A stretch of 64,000 bases of DNA from Limnohabitans sp. Bal53 (GCF_003063355.1 NZ_NESH01000002.1:744001-808000); one strand, 5' to 3'; shown: positions 28,638 through 38,015, counted from the first letter of the stretch. The notes: generated by a model not told the origin, from the sequence alone. Translations and numbers: made by a program.

Positions 28638-29726
28638 ATGGCATTTCAAAAAGAACCCTCCTTCCAGCATGGTCAGGCCGCCAAAACGGCTGTCTTGTAT
28701 TGCAACCTGGGCACGCCCAGCGCCCCCACCGCCCCAGCCCTGCGCAAGTACCTGGCCGAGTTTCTGGGCGACAGCCGCGTGGTCGAGATCCCCAAACCCA
28801 TCTGGTGGCTGATCCTGCACGGCATCATCTTGCGTGTACGCCCGGCCAAATCGGCCGCCAAATACGCCAGCATCTGGACCGAGCAAGGCTCGCCCCTCAA
28901 AGCCTTCACCGAACAACAAGCCCAGTCGCTGGGCACCGCTTTGCAAGAGCGTGGCCACCACGTGGCCGTGCGCTACGCCATGCGCTACGGCCAGCCATCG
29001 ATCCCGGCGCAGCTCGACGCCTTGAAAGCCGAAGGCGTGCAGCGCGTGCTCATCTTGCCAGCCTACCCGCAGTACAGCGGAACCACCACGGCCAGCGTGT
29101 TTGACGCGGTCTACCGCTGGGGCCTCAAAACGCGGCTCATCCCCGAGATGCGCTTTGTCAACCACTACCACGACGACCCGCGATACATCGCCGCCTTGGC
29201 CCAAACCGTGCGTGAACATTGGGCGGTCAACGGCCAGGCCGAGCAACTGGTCATGAGCTTTCACGGCGTGCCCGAACGCACCTTGCAGCTGGGTGACCCC
29301 TACCACTGCGAGTGCATGAAAACAGGCCGCTTGCTGGCCGAAGCGCTGGGCCTGACCAAAGACCAGTACAAACTCACCTTCCAGTCGCGCTTTGGCAAAG
29401 CCAAGTGGCTGGAGCCCTACACTGAACCCACCTTGGTGGCCATGGCCGGGCAAGGCGTGAAAAAAGTCGACGTGATCTGCCCGGGTTTTACAAGCGATTG
29501 CCTGGAAACATTGGAAGAAATCCAGCAAGAAGCACAAGAAGCGTTTTTGCACGCCGGCGGCGAAAGCTTCAGCTACATCCCCTGCCTGAACAAAAACGCC
29601 CAGTGGATCGAAGCCGTGACCGACATCAGCTTGGACCACATGCAGGCCTGGGACTTGTCAGCGCCTGACGCCAAAGCGCTGGCTGCCAGCCGCGAACGCG
29701 CATTGGCACATGGCTCAAAAAACTAA
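28638..29726 (+). CDS. hemH: Ferrochelatase
   Basis: Inserts ferrous iron into protoporphyrin IX, the last step of protoheme synthesis. The 362-residue protein has NLGTPSAPTAPALRKYLAEFL at the N-terminus, the active-site His209 in VMSFHGVPERT and the distal acidic run PGFTSDCLETLEEI. The ATG at 28638 follows GGGAGA at good spacing; only about 19 bp separates it from the divergent HAD gene start. Confidence 0.96.
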   Translation: MAFQKEPSFQHGQAAKTAVLYCNLGTPSAPTAPALRKYLAEFLGDSRVVEIPKPIWWLILHGIILRVRPAKSAAKYASIWTEQGSPLKAFTEQQAQSLGTALQERGHHVAVRYAMRYGQPSIPAQLDALKAEGVQRVLILPAYPQYSGTTTASVFDAVYRWGLKTRLIPEMRFVNHYHDDPRYIAALAQTVREHWAVNGQAEQLVMSFHGVPERTLQLGDPYHCECMKTGRLLAEALGLTKDQYKLTFQSRFGKAKWLEPYTEPTLVAMAGQGVKKVDVICPGFTSDCLETLEEIQQEAQEAFLHAGGESFSYIPCLNKNAQWIEAVTDISLDHMQAWDLSAPDAKALAASRERALAHGSKN

Positions 29727-29755
29727 ACAGAGTTTTTTTGCCCACCATCCCGGAT

Positions 29756-29773
29756 ACCCCCTCATTTGGGGGT
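29756..29773 (+). other. Hairpin between hemH and tRNA-Pro
   Basis: ACCCCC-TCATTT-GGGGGT forms a stable 6-bp stem without a T-run, 17 bp before the tRNA. It could slow transcripts from hemH or mark tRNA processing. Confidence 0.3.
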
Positions 29774-29789
29774 TAGAATACCGATCAGT

Positions 29790-29866
29790 CGGAGCGTAGC
29801 GCAGCCTGGTAGCGCATCTGCTTTGGGAGCAGAGGGTCGCGAGTTCGAATCCCGCCGCTCCGACCA
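29790..29866 (+). tRNA. tRNA-Pro (UGG anticodon)
   Basis: CGGAGCG acceptor, anticodon loop TTTGGGA reading TGG, T-arm GAGTTCGAATC and an encoded CCA. 77 bases. Confidence 0.97.
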
Positions 29867-29904
29867 TTTCTACGATGCCCAACCAGCGCATTGACAACTG
29901 AATC

Positions 29905-29940
29905 CAACAAAAAGGCCCGTTTAGGGCCTTTGTTGTTTAT
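29905..29940 (+). terminator. Terminator after tRNA-Pro
   Basis: AAAGGCCC-GTTTA-GGGCCTTT at 29911-29931 with flanking CAACAA/TTGTTG extension and a T-rich tail. It sits between the two tRNA genes. Confidence 0.75.
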
Positions 29941-29941
29941 T

Positions 29942-30018
29942 CTGCCCGTAGCTCAGTTGGATAGAGCAACAGCCTTCTAAGCTGTGGGTCACAGGTTCGA
30001 TCCCTGTCGGGCAGACCA
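29942..30018 (+). tRNA. tRNA-Arg (UCU anticodon)
   Basis: CTGCCCG acceptor pairs with CGGGCAG, anticodon loop CTTCTAA reading TCT, T-arm AGGTTCGATCC and an encoded CCA. 77 bases. Confidence 0.97.
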
Positions 30019-30133
30019 CTTCCCCTGCTACGCGCGCTCTGCTTGAAGGCGGCCGACCCCAACTGCGTTGTTGAGCCGGTCCATTGCTAAGCCCTGGTTT
30101 TGGTCTATATTGCAAAAAACACCAAAATCACGC

Positions 30134-31081
30134 ATGCACAAGAAATCCCTGCAAACCCGCTACCTGGAGATTCTGGAAGGTAACCATGCCGATGACCACT
30201 GGAGCCGTTTCAGCCAGCTGTTCATCACCTCACTGGTCCTGGCCAACATCATTGCCGTGGTGATGGAATCGGTGCCCGCCATGGCAAGCCGGTTTGGCAC
30301 CGCTTTACAGTGGTTCGAGTGGGTGTCGGTGGCCATTTTTTCGATCGAATACTTGGCCCGCACCTGGGCCCATGGCGCTCGGTACAAGGTCACTGCTGGC
30401 GGCGCGTGGCGTGGACGCAAAGCCTACATCACGAGTTTTTATGGCCTGGTCGATCTGGCCGCCATCGCGCCTTTTTACCTGCAAGTCCTTTTGCCCGGGC
30501 TCGATCTGCGGGTGCTGCGCATCGTACGCCTGGTGCGGGTGTTCAAGCTGTCACACTACAGCAGCGCCATCGAAGACCTGATCCACGCCATCGAGGGCGA
30601 AAAACGCTCCTTCATCGCGGCGCTTTACCTGTTGCTGATCGTTTTGCTGCTGTTTGGCTCGCTCATGTATTTTGCCGAGCACAGCGCTCAACCCGACAAA
30701 TTTGGCTCCATTCCGCAAAGCCTGTACTGGGCCGCCATCACCTTGACCACCGTCGGCTACGGCGATGTATCGCCCGTGACCTGGGTGGGTCAGATGATCG
30801 CGGTCATGACGGCTTTCATGGGCGTTTGCACCGTGGCCTTGCTCACCGGCATCGTGGCCAATGCCTTTGCCAACCAGTTGGCCAGGCGGCGTGCCATTTT
30901 TGAAGCGGAGTTGCGCCAGGCTCTGAAAGACGGCGAATTGCACGAAGACGAAATCGCTCGTCTGGAACAAATGAAAAAGGCCTTCAACCTGAGCGACAAC
31001 CAAGCGCAGAGCATTTTGGCCAACGTCGAAATGGAAAACAAAGTCCCCCCGACGGACGCACATAACAAAACAGCCCCTTAA
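30134..31081 (+). CDS. Voltage-gated-type potassium channel
   Basis: A 315-residue six-helix ion channel. The voltage-sensor helix S4 is RVLRIVRLVRVFKL at 126-139, with basic residues every third position. The pore loop carries the selectivity filter TTVGYGD at 205-211, which marks K+ selectivity. A C-terminal cytoplasmic coiled helix (ARRRAIFEAELRQALKDGEL) follows. ATG at 30134 is chosen because the upstream extension overlaps noncoding DNA after the tRNA. Physiological role unknown. Confidence 0.92.
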   Translation: MHKKSLQTRYLEILEGNHADDHWSRFSQLFITSLVLANIIAVVMESVPAMASRFGTALQWFEWVSVAIFSIEYLARTWAHGARYKVTAGGAWRGRKAYITSFYGLVDLAAIAPFYLQVLLPGLDLRVLRIVRLVRVFKLSHYSSAIEDLIHAIEGEKRSFIAALYLLLIVLLLFGSLMYFAEHSAQPDKFGSIPQSLYWAAITLTTVGYGDVSPVTWVGQMIAVMTAFMGVCTVALLTGIVANAFANQLARRRAIFEAELRQALKDGELHEDEIARLEQMKKAFNLSDNQAQSILANVEMENKVPPTDAHNKTAP

Positions 31082-31088
31082 AGGGGCT
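31072..31088 (-). terminator. Terminator of fliS, overlapping the K-channel stop codon
   Basis: AGCCCC-TTAAA-GGGGCT forms the stem. On the minus strand it is followed by GTTTTGTTAT, so it ends leftward fliS transcripts. The loop contains the TAA of the channel gene at 31079-31081. Confidence 0.7.
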
Positions 31089-31109
31089 GCTGACCAGGGG
31101 CAAAACCCA

Positions 31110-31532
31110 TCAGTTGGCGTAACGCATGGCCGGTTGGGTCTGACCCAGCAAACTGGGCAAGGTCTTCCAGGCTTCGGCAATGTCTTTGATCAGGCTTTGC
31201 ACTTCTTCCAACACCGCCAGGTCGTTGTAGGCGTTGACGTGAAACAGGCGACGCGTCACATAGGCATACAGCTCATTGAGGTTTTGAGCCAACTCACCAC
31301 CGCGCTCAAAATCCAGGGCACCCTGCAAACCGACCACGATGCGACCAGCACGTGACAGCGCTTTGGACTTTTCCTCGATGGCGTTGTTCTGAATGTGGCC
31401 CTTGGCAGATGCCAAGCTTTCGGTCAGACCGTCAAACAGCATCTGGATCAGCTGGACATTGTCCGCTGTGGCCACGCCAGTGACCACTTGAACCGAACCG
31501 TAGCTTTGAGCCGCTCTTGAATATGCACGCAT
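31110..31532 (-). CDS. fliS: Flagellar secretion chaperone FliS
   Basis: Binds unpolymerised flagellin in the cytoplasm until export. The 140-residue all-helical protein starts MRAYSRAAQSYGSVQV, with the family runs QLIQMLFDGLTESLASAKGHIQ and RIVVGLQGALDFERGGELAQNLNELYAYVTRRL. Start 31532 restores the canonical FliS N-terminus. It has its own sigma-28 promoter, as expected for a late gene, although it is placed behind the fliA operon and not next to fliD, which is absent from the window. Confidence 0.95.
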   Translation of the reverse strand: MRAYSRAAQSYGSVQVVTGVATADNVQLIQMLFDGLTESLASAKGHIQNNAIEEKSKALSRAGRIVVGLQGALDFERGGELAQNLNELYAYVTRRLFHVNAYNDLAVLEEVQSLIKDIAEAWKTLPSLLGQTQPAMRYAN

Positions 31533-31567
31533 GGTAGAAAACCCTTTATCAACTGCTTGTACAAAGA

Positions 31568-31594
31568 GTATCGGAAAGGCTCCGGAAAACTTGA
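31568..31594 (-). promoter_or_regulatory. Sigma-28 promoter of fliS
   Basis: On the minus strand TCAAGTTT, an 11-bp spacer, then TCCGATAC, 36 bp upstream of the fliS ATG. This matches the flagellar sigma consensus TAAAGTTT-N11-GCCGATAA. Confidence 0.85.
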
Positions 31595-31624
31595 GCCCCC
31601 AAGGTGCAAACTGAAACAAAAAAC

Positions 31625-32224
31625 TCAAGTGGCCGAAGGCGGCACCAAAGCCGGCACATCGGCCACAGGCCTGGGCAGCAGGTTCACCGACAAGGGCTGT
31701 GCCAAAGTCAATAAAGCTTTGCTGTAGAGCGTTTGGCCGACCTCATCCAAGGCTGCGCGCACCGCATCGAGCTGATCGGCAGGCAACTGGGTACTGTCCA
31801 CACCACATTTATAGAGGGTATTGACCTGGGCCGAAGGCAACCAAGACTCCACAGGGCCGCGTAAAGTCGTGATCAGTTTGGTGTTTTTAGGCTCGCCGTT
31901 CAGGCCCCGCTGACCGTCTTTGACTGCCTCCTGGAAAATCGATTCGATGTGCTTGTGCAGCACCATCTCGTACCGCTCACGCACCTCCATCAACAACGAA
32001 GGGTCCATCCCCTCAGGTACGCGACCGGTCATGGCATCCCAAAGCTTTTTGGAAGACAAACCCGCAAATGGGCCCACAGAGACAGGCTCTTTCGTGTCAT
32101 GCAACGACTGGGCAAATTGCCGGGTTTCCTTTTCGATGGCGTTGACCCGGTCCACCAGATAAATGATGAAAACCAGAACCACCAACAAGCCGATGGCGAT
32201 GAAGGCCAAAACAAAAGGTTCCAT
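31625..32224 (-). CDS. Single-pass membrane protein of the flagellar operon, unknown
   Basis: A 199-residue protein with an N-terminal membrane helix (MEPFVLAFIAIGLLVVLVFIIYLV) and a cytoplasmic helical tail. Conserved-looking runs are SSKKLWDAMTGRVPEGMDP and TLRGPVESWLPSAQVNTLYKCG. I do not recognise a family. It lies 32 bp behind the unknown gene at 32257 and reads in line with flhA-flhF-flhG-fliA, so a flagellar or chemotaxis link is inferred from context only. Confidence 0.75.
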   Translation of the reverse strand: MEPFVLAFIAIGLLVVLVFIIYLVDRVNAIEKETRQFAQSLHDTKEPVSVGPFAGLSSKKLWDAMTGRVPEGMDPSLLMEVRERYEMVLHKHIESIFQEAVKDGQRGLNGEPKNTKLITTLRGPVESWLPSAQVNTLYKCGVDSTQLPADQLDAVRAALDEVGQTLYSKALLTLAQPLSVNLLPRPVADVPALVPPSAT

Positions 32225-32256
32225 AGAGCCCAATTCGGATCAGAGTGTCAAAGACC

Positions 32257-32769
32257 TCAAGAAGCGCCTGAGGTGCTTTGATTATCTGGTGATTGAGCCA
32301 ATTCGTCGCGCAAAAACTGTAAAACCTGAAAAGGCTCTGTCAATCTCAGTTCGTAAAGGCAAATTTGGTTGGCCAGACCCTGCATCGTTTCGATGGCCTG
32401 AGGTGCCGGAATTTCGGCACGTTGATAGCGCCCACCCAGTTGGTAGGCCTCAAAGGCATACTCTTCGGGCAAATACACATAGATTTCGTTCTCGCCCGCC
32501 TTGACCTTCTGGAAAACAGAGGGCTCCGGAAGTGGCGGCTTCTCTTTTCCGTTGGCGATGGCCAAAGCGGCCAGCTCCTGCCAGGATGCCGTTTGCTCTG
32601 CACCCGTCACGAATGACTTGTCCAGATGAGCCCGGCACAGCAATCCCATGCGGATGCGCATGCTCCTAGCCTCGCGCGAATCTGACTTGGTCGAAGTGAC
32701 TTTGTCAAAAAGCGCTTGCGCCTTTTTCATTTCATCGTCAGGATTTTTGGGTGAAAAGATGGAAAACAT
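32257..32769 (-). CDS. Unknown cytosolic protein downstream of fliA
   Basis: A 170-residue protein starting MFSIFSPKNPDDEMKKAQALFDKV, with no signal peptide or membrane helix and no recognised domain. The stretch KVKAGENEIYVYLPEEYAFEAYQLGGRYQRAEIP may form a beta-rich core. It starts 24 bp after fliA and precedes another unknown gene, so it is probably cotranscribed with the flhA-fliA operon. Confidence 0.7.
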   Translation of the reverse strand: MFSIFSPKNPDDEMKKAQALFDKVTSTKSDSREARSMRIRMGLLCRAHLDKSFVTGAEQTASWQELAALAIANGKEKPPLPEPSVFQKVKAGENEIYVYLPEEYAFEAYQLGGRYQRAEIPAPQAIETMQGLANQICLYELRLTEPFQVLQFLRDELAQSPDNQSTSGAS

Positions 32770-32793
32770 GTATTTTTCAATTTTACCATTTCA

Positions 32794-33513
32794 TCACCCA
32801 ACTTGCAGTGTAAGACGCAACTTTTTAACAACAGAGGACAAAATCTGACTCACCCTTGATTCGCTGACACCCAGCACTTCGCCAATTTCCTTGAGGTTGA
32901 GTTCTTCCACGTAGTAAAGGTTCATGACCAGTTTCTCGCGCTCGGGCAAGTCGTCGATGGCCTGAACGACCGCGTCCATGAACTCGGCCTCCTCCACCAT
33001 GACCTCGGGCTGCATGGCACTGTCACCAGGCATGCTCATGACCTCGTCGTTGACCACTTCCATGGAAAAGGTTTCAAAACGCTTGGCCTGACCGCGCTCA
33101 CGTTGGAACTCGTCAAGCTCTTTGCCCATGAACAAGGCCAACTCGGACTGCGTCGGCGACCGGCCCAACTCGGCTGCCAACACGTGCACCGCCTCGTTTT
33201 CACTTTTGTTGAACGCCACGGCCGAGCGTGGCAAAAAGGACTGCCTGCGCACCTCGTCGAGGATGGCGCCGCGCACACGACTCAAGGCAAAGTGCTCAAA
33301 TTCGAACCCTTTGGTCGGGTCAAAAGAGCGCGCCGCCTCGATCAGCCCGACCATGCCCACCTGGATCAGCTCGTCGAGTTCCATGAAAGGTGGAACACGG
33401 GCTTTCAGGTGAATGGCTACGCGCTTGACCATCGGCATGTGAGCGAGGATCAGCGACTCGTGGCGGTTGTCCACCTGTTCATAGAGGGAAATGGTGCTGG
33501 CCACGGCGATCAC
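32794..33513 (-). CDS. fliA: Flagellar sigma factor FliA (sigma-28)
   Basis: Directs RNA polymerase to late flagellar promoters. The 239-residue sigma-70 family protein has region 2 (ELDELIQVGMVGLIEAARSFDP, FEFEHFALSRVRGAILDEVR), region 3 and region 4 with the helix-turn-helix LKEIGEVLGVSESRVSQI. The start is a GTG at 33513 overlapping the flhG stop (GTGA), preceded by AAGG. Its target sites are visible before fliS, flaG, fliC and the second flagellin in this window. Confidence 0.96.
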   Translation of the reverse strand: MIAVASTISLYEQVDNRHESLILAHMPMVKRVAIHLKARVPPFMELDELIQVGMVGLIEAARSFDPTKGFEFEHFALSRVRGAILDEVRRQSFLPRSAVAFNKSENEAVHVLAAELGRSPTQSELALFMGKELDEFQRERGQAKRFETFSMEVVNDEVMSMPGDSAMQPEVMVEEAEFMDAVVQAIDDLPEREKLVMNLYYVEELNLKEIGEVLGVSESRVSQILSSVVKKLRLTLQVG

Positions 33514-34334
33514 CTTACCGAAGATGCGCGGAGCATGCGCTCTGCGAAAAACTGCATACGTCCCGACGGTCCATCCAAGGGCGGCAGGTGATCGATGGCA
33601 TCGGCCAAGGCCCGAAAATCACGGGCGGCAGCGCTGCCGGGGGCAAACTCCAGCACCGACTGGTACTTGCGCAAAGATTGCAGGACCAACTCATCGGCCT
33701 CGATGGACTGCAAAAACCGGAGCGAAACCCCCAGGAATCGGTTGCACACATCGTTGAGGCGGCGGTGCAATTGCCGCCCCTCATGGGCATTGCCCACCAT
33801 GTTGGGAATCAGGTAAATCTCATCCAGAGATTGCTCAGTGGCCATGACCTTGATCAGGCCATACGCATCGGCAATGGACGAAGGCTGGTCGCAGACCACC
33901 ACAAATCGGCGCTGGCAAGCGGCCATGAAATCGAGCACGGCGGGGGCAATGCCCGCCGCCACATCCACCACCAAATAGTCCACCGGCTCTTGCAAGGCAT
34001 CAAAGGCTCGGATCATGCTGGCAATTTGCTGGGTGTCGAGCGCAGCAATGTCACGCAAACCCGAAGCCCCTGGCACCAAGCGAATGCCCTGCTTGGTGGT
34101 CACCATGACCTCGTCCAGCGTTTTCTCGCCATTGAGCACGTGGCTGATATTAAAAGGCGCATGTGCACCCAAGGCAATTTGGGCGTTGGCCATGCCCAGG
34201 TCGGCATCGAGCAGCATCACCTTGTGGCCACGAGCGGCCAAGGCCACCGCCAGGTTGATGGACACGGTGGTTTTACCAGCGCCACCCTTGCCGCTGGCCA
34301 CGCCGATCACCTGAGGAAAAACGGGCTTATCCAT
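33510..34334 (-). CDS. flhG: Flagellar number regulator FlhG (MinD-like ATPase)
   Basis: A 274-residue ParA/MinD family ATPase that works with FlhF to set flagellar number and position, usually at a pole. The deviant Walker A GVASGKGGAGKTTVSINLA is near residue 12-30, followed by LLDADLGMANAQIALG and VVDVAAGIAPAVLDFM. ATG at 34334 lies inside the end of flhF (8-base overlap), giving tight coupling; its stop overlaps the fliA GTG. Confidence 0.94.
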   Translation of the reverse strand: MDKPVFPQVIGVASGKGGAGKTTVSINLAVALAARGHKVMLLDADLGMANAQIALGAHAPFNISHVLNGEKTLDEVMVTTKQGIRLVPGASGLRDIAALDTQQIASMIRAFDALQEPVDYLVVDVAAGIAPAVLDFMAACQRRFVVVCDQPSSIADAYGLIKVMATEQSLDEIYLIPNMVGNAHEGRQLHRRLNDVCNRFLGVSLRFLQSIEADELVLQSLRKYQSVLEFAPGSAAARDFRALADAIDHLPPLDGPSGRMQFFAERMLRASSVR

Positions 34335-35829
34335 GCGCAACTTTCAAGGCAGCAGAAGCATTGGGAGACTTTCTGCGGGAGGATTTCATGGGCACGGCAC
34401 CCATCAAAGTGGGGATCAAGATATCGTCATCCAAGTTAATGTTGCGAGGCTGTACCACTGTCTTGCGCTCAGGTTTGACAGCCTGTGCAAGCTTGGGCTT
34501 GGGGGAGCGAGGGGCGCGAACCGGCGCACTGGGCAACTCGGCTGACGCCGAAAGGACCGGCGCTGCCGTCTTCAAAATGGCCGCTTGGGGCAAGTGCTGC
34601 ATCAAGGGCGCCATGGCCAGTTGCACCAAACTCTGCGCATCAAAAGGCAGCGCCACCTGATCGATGCGGCTGGCACCAGCCATGCAGGAGACACCCAAAG
34701 ACTGCTCACTCAAACCCTTGATCAGCGCCCAAGGGTATGCGGCTTCATCCACCTTGCTCAGCATCAAGGAAGACCAGTTCAAAGCAGAATTTTGGAGTAT
34801 TTTTTGCACGCTGGTCACTGTAGCATCAACCGGTAACACCGCATGGCGCAAGACTTTCGGGTGCTCAGCTTGCAGCAGCTCGGCTTGGGCTGAAAAATCG
34901 GTCCCACAGGTGTCGATCCAGACCGTTTTGCCCTCCAACTCCTGCAACAAGGTGAGCAACATGTCTGAATTGGCGGCTCGGAAACACGCCACCCCCGACT
35001 GTGCGGCCAGCAACTGCATCTGGGCCCATGCACCTGGGCGCTGATCGGCAAAACTAACCATGGCCTGGTTTTCAACCCCGTGGACTTGGGCTGCAGCATA
35101 AGCCAGACGTCCCACCATGGAGGTCTTGCCCGAACCCGACGGACCACACAGCGCATGCACACCCGACTCGGGCGGTGCCATGGCCGGACGGTTCAACGCC
35201 CCGACCAGCAAACTCTCCATCACGGGCCAGGCTTCTTCAACGCTCTCTAACGCCTGGATGCTGTCGGTCAACAAAGCGCGCAGACCCGCTGGCATGCCCA
35301 CCTCGCTCATGGCCATCGACAGCTGCTGGATCGCTGGAGACAAACGCAGCCCGTCTTGCCAAGGCATCATCTGACGCGACAAGCTGAACTCCTTGCGCAG
35401 CGCCGCCATTTCAAGGCGGAGCATTTCCACGATTTCCTGGCTGCGCTGGCCTTCATGCTGCTGCAGGGCTTGCGCTTCCTGGTGCACTGCCGGGGCTGAT
35501 GCCACAGCCGCGGGCGCAGCCACGGCCACATCGACCGGCAATGCCACTTGAGGCAAAGACTCATCGGGTGGCAAAGGTGCAAAAGCACTGGCGCTTTGGA
35601 ACAACTTTGAAAACGGCACAAACGCCGCAGCTTCTTCACGGCTCTCGGCCGCCTGGACAGGCGCTGCCACCTCGGCCTTGGGTGCAGCGTCCAGGTCCAC
35701 GGCCACAATCAGCTCAATTTGGTTGTCCAAGCGCTGGCTGGAGATGATCAGCACATCTTTGCCATACAACTGAATGGCTTTTTCATTGGCAGCACGACTG
35801 TCGCGGGCGAGAATGCGTTTGAGTTCCAT
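34327..35829 (-). CDS. flhF: Flagellar GTPase FlhF
   Basis: An SRP-type GTPase that places the flagellum, usually at a pole. The 500-residue protein has a basic N-terminal B domain (MELKRILARDSRAANEKAIQLYG), a long Ala/Pro-rich linker, and an NG domain with GPSGSGKTSMVGRLA, VWIDTCGTDF and LSKVDEAA. It lies 6 bp behind flhA. A further 75-residue C-terminal extension after the G domain is basic and low in complexity. Confidence 0.94.
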   Translation of the reverse strand: MELKRILARDSRAANEKAIQLYGKDVLIISSQRLDNQIELIVAVDLDAAPKAEVAAPVQAAESREEAAAFVPFSKLFQSASAFAPLPPDESLPQVALPVDVAVAAPAAVASAPAVHQEAQALQQHEGQRSQEIVEMLRLEMAALRKEFSLSRQMMPWQDGLRLSPAIQQLSMAMSEVGMPAGLRALLTDSIQALESVEEAWPVMESLLVGALNRPAMAPPESGVHALCGPSGSGKTSMVGRLAYAAAQVHGVENQAMVSFADQRPGAWAQMQLLAAQSGVACFRAANSDMLLTLLQELEGKTVWIDTCGTDFSAQAELLQAEHPKVLRHAVLPVDATVTSVQKILQNSALNWSSLMLSKVDEAAYPWALIKGLSEQSLGVSCMAGASRIDQVALPFDAQSLVQLAMAPLMQHLPQAAILKTAAPVLSASAELPSAPVRAPRSPKPKLAQAVKPERKTVVQPRNINLDDDILIPTLMGAVPMKSSRRKSPNASAALKVAHG

Positions 35830-35835
35830 GATCTA

Positions 35836-37953
35836 TCAGGCCTTGGTAACAGAGGGGTTATTGCGGGGGTCGGCTTGCACGGTGTGGATCACCTTGACCG
35901 GTTGGTCATCCGGAATCTCGCTGTAGGACAGCACGGTCAAGTCGCTCACGCGGAAGCGCACGGCCTTGGACATCCAGGGGCGAATCGCAGGAGAAACCAC
36001 CAGCACAGCGGCAAAGCCTTGTTCTTCGGTGTTGCGGGCACTTTCGCGCAGCGCGGCAAACAGGCTTTCGGCCAGGCTGGGCTCCAGCACCATGCCGGGC
36101 GAACCATTGTTTTGTTGCAGCACGTTGTGCAGCAGTTGCTCCAGATGGGGGTCCAGCGTCATCACCGACAAGGTCTCGCGGTTTTCCAGCAAGCCCTGCA
36201 CGATCATGCGGCCCAGCTTGGGGCGCACCAATTGAGCCAACTGGTCAGGGTCTTGCGTGCGGCCACTGACCTCGGTCAAAGCCTCGACCACGGTGCGCAT
36301 GTCGCGAATCGGCACAGACTCCTGCAGCAAGTTTTGCAACGTGCGGGTCACCACGCCCAAAGACAGCTTGCCAGGCACCAACTCTTCGACCAACTTGGGC
36401 GACTTGGCAGCCAGCTTGTCCAGCAGTTTTTGGGCTTCGTCGTGGCTCAGCAATTCATGGGCACTGTCACGCAACACCTTGTTCATGTGGGTGGCAATCG
36501 CCGTGCTCGGGTCCACCACCGTGTAGCCCAGAGCGCGGGCCTGGTCACGCCAGGCCGGCTCGATCCAGACGGCTTCCAGACCAAAAGCAGGCTCCTTGGT
36601 GGGCTGGCCTTCGACTTTTCCGTACACCTTGCCAGGGTTAATGGCCAACTCACGGCCTACCTTGACTTCGCCTCGTCCACGCACCACACCATTCAAAACA
36701 ATATGGTAAGCGTCAGGCTCCAGATTCAGGGCATCACGGATGCGCACCGGCTGCACCAAAAAGCCCAGCTCGGCCGACAACTTCTTGCGCACACCTTTGA
36801 CCCGGGTCATCAGCTGACCACCCGACTCTTGGTTGACCAATGGAATCAAGCCATAACCAATTTCCAAGCCAATCAGGTCCACCTGCTCGACATCATCCCA
36901 GTCCAGCTCTTTAGGGGCATCACTGACCGGGGCTGCAGGCGCTGCCGCCTTTTGCTCGAGCACCATTTCTTTGCGCATGACCATGAAGGCGATACCCGCC
37001 GTGGCAGCAGCCAAGGTCAGGAACACCATGTGCGGCATGCCGGGCACCAGACCCAAAATGGTCAGGATGCCGGCGGCAATAAACAAAGCTGGCACGTTCG
37101 CCAATTGGCTGGTGGCCTGCTCGGTCATCGACTCGGAAGTGGTCACGCGGGTCACGATGATGGCGGTGGCCAGCGACAAGAACAAAGAGGGGATCTGAGC
37201 CACCAGGCCGTCACCAATGGTCAACAGCACGTAAATGCGGCTCGCCTCACCCGCCGACAAGTCGTGCTGGCCAATACCGATGGCCAAGCCACCCACAATG
37301 TTGATGATCAAAATCAGCAAACCCGCCAAGGCATCGCCACTGACAAACTTGGAGGCACCGTCCATCGAGCCGAAAAAGTCAGACTCCTGAGCCAGCTCTT
37401 CGCGGCGCTTCTTGGCGGTTTCCTGGTCAATCACGCCGGCGTTCAAGTCGGCATCGATCGACATCTGCTTGCCCGGCATCGCATCCAAGGTGAAACGGGC
37501 ATTGACCTCAGAAACGCGTCCAGCACCCTTGGTCACCACAAAAAAGTTCACGATCATCAAAATCACAAAGATGATGAAACCCACCACGTAGTTACCACCG
37601 ATCACGAACTCGCCAAAAGCGGCAATCACCTTGCCGGCCGCCTCCGGGCCTTCATGACCATTGACCAACACCACACGGGTCGAAGCCACGTTCAAGGCCA
37701 GACGCAGCATCGTGGCAAACAAGAGCACAGATGGGAAAGAAGAAAACTCCAGCGGCTTACGGGTCCCGATGGCGATCATGATGATCACCAAGCCAATCAC
37801 GATGTTGAAGGTGAACAAAATGTCCAGCAGCAGCGCTGGCAAGGGCACCACCAACATGGCCATGATGATGAGCACCAAGGCGGGAATGCCCAAGCCCGCC
37901 AGATCGTAGCGCGACAGGTTCTGTCGGATCGTTGACAGGGTCAAGGTGGTCAT
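35836..37953 (-). CDS. flhA: Flagellar type III export protein FlhA
   Basis: The export-gate ring protein of the flagellar secretion apparatus. The 705-residue protein has about eight N-terminal membrane helices with the cytoplasmic FHIPEP-family loop (VVTKGAGRVSEVNARFTLDAMPGKQMSIDADLNAG), then a large cytoplasmic domain that binds chaperone-substrate complexes. ATG at 37953 is chosen over a TTG at 37959. It heads the leftward operon and has a sigma-54 site about 60 bp upstream. Confidence 0.97.
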   Translation of the reverse strand: MTTLTLSTIRQNLSRYDLAGLGIPALVLIIMAMLVVPLPALLLDILFTFNIVIGLVIIMIAIGTRKPLEFSSFPSVLLFATMLRLALNVASTRVVLVNGHEGPEAAGKVIAAFGEFVIGGNYVVGFIIFVILMIVNFFVVTKGAGRVSEVNARFTLDAMPGKQMSIDADLNAGVIDQETAKKRREELAQESDFFGSMDGASKFVSGDALAGLLILIINIVGGLAIGIGQHDLSAGEASRIYVLLTIGDGLVAQIPSLFLSLATAIIVTRVTTSESMTEQATSQLANVPALFIAAGILTILGLVPGMPHMVFLTLAAATAGIAFMVMRKEMVLEQKAAAPAAPVSDAPKELDWDDVEQVDLIGLEIGYGLIPLVNQESGGQLMTRVKGVRKKLSAELGFLVQPVRIRDALNLEPDAYHIVLNGVVRGRGEVKVGRELAINPGKVYGKVEGQPTKEPAFGLEAVWIEPAWRDQARALGYTVVDPSTAIATHMNKVLRDSAHELLSHDEAQKLLDKLAAKSPKLVEELVPGKLSLGVVTRTLQNLLQESVPIRDMRTVVEALTEVSGRTQDPDQLAQLVRPKLGRMIVQGLLENRETLSVMTLDPHLEQLLHNVLQQNNGSPGMVLEPSLAESLFAALRESARNTEEQGFAAVLVVSPAIRPWMSKAVRFRVSDLTVLSYSEIPDDQPVKVIHTVQADPRNNPSVTKA

Positions 37954-38015
37954 AGTCAAAAGGCCGCTGTTTGATGGGGAAAAATCGGTTTTTTATGGGG
38001 CTCTCAACACCACAA

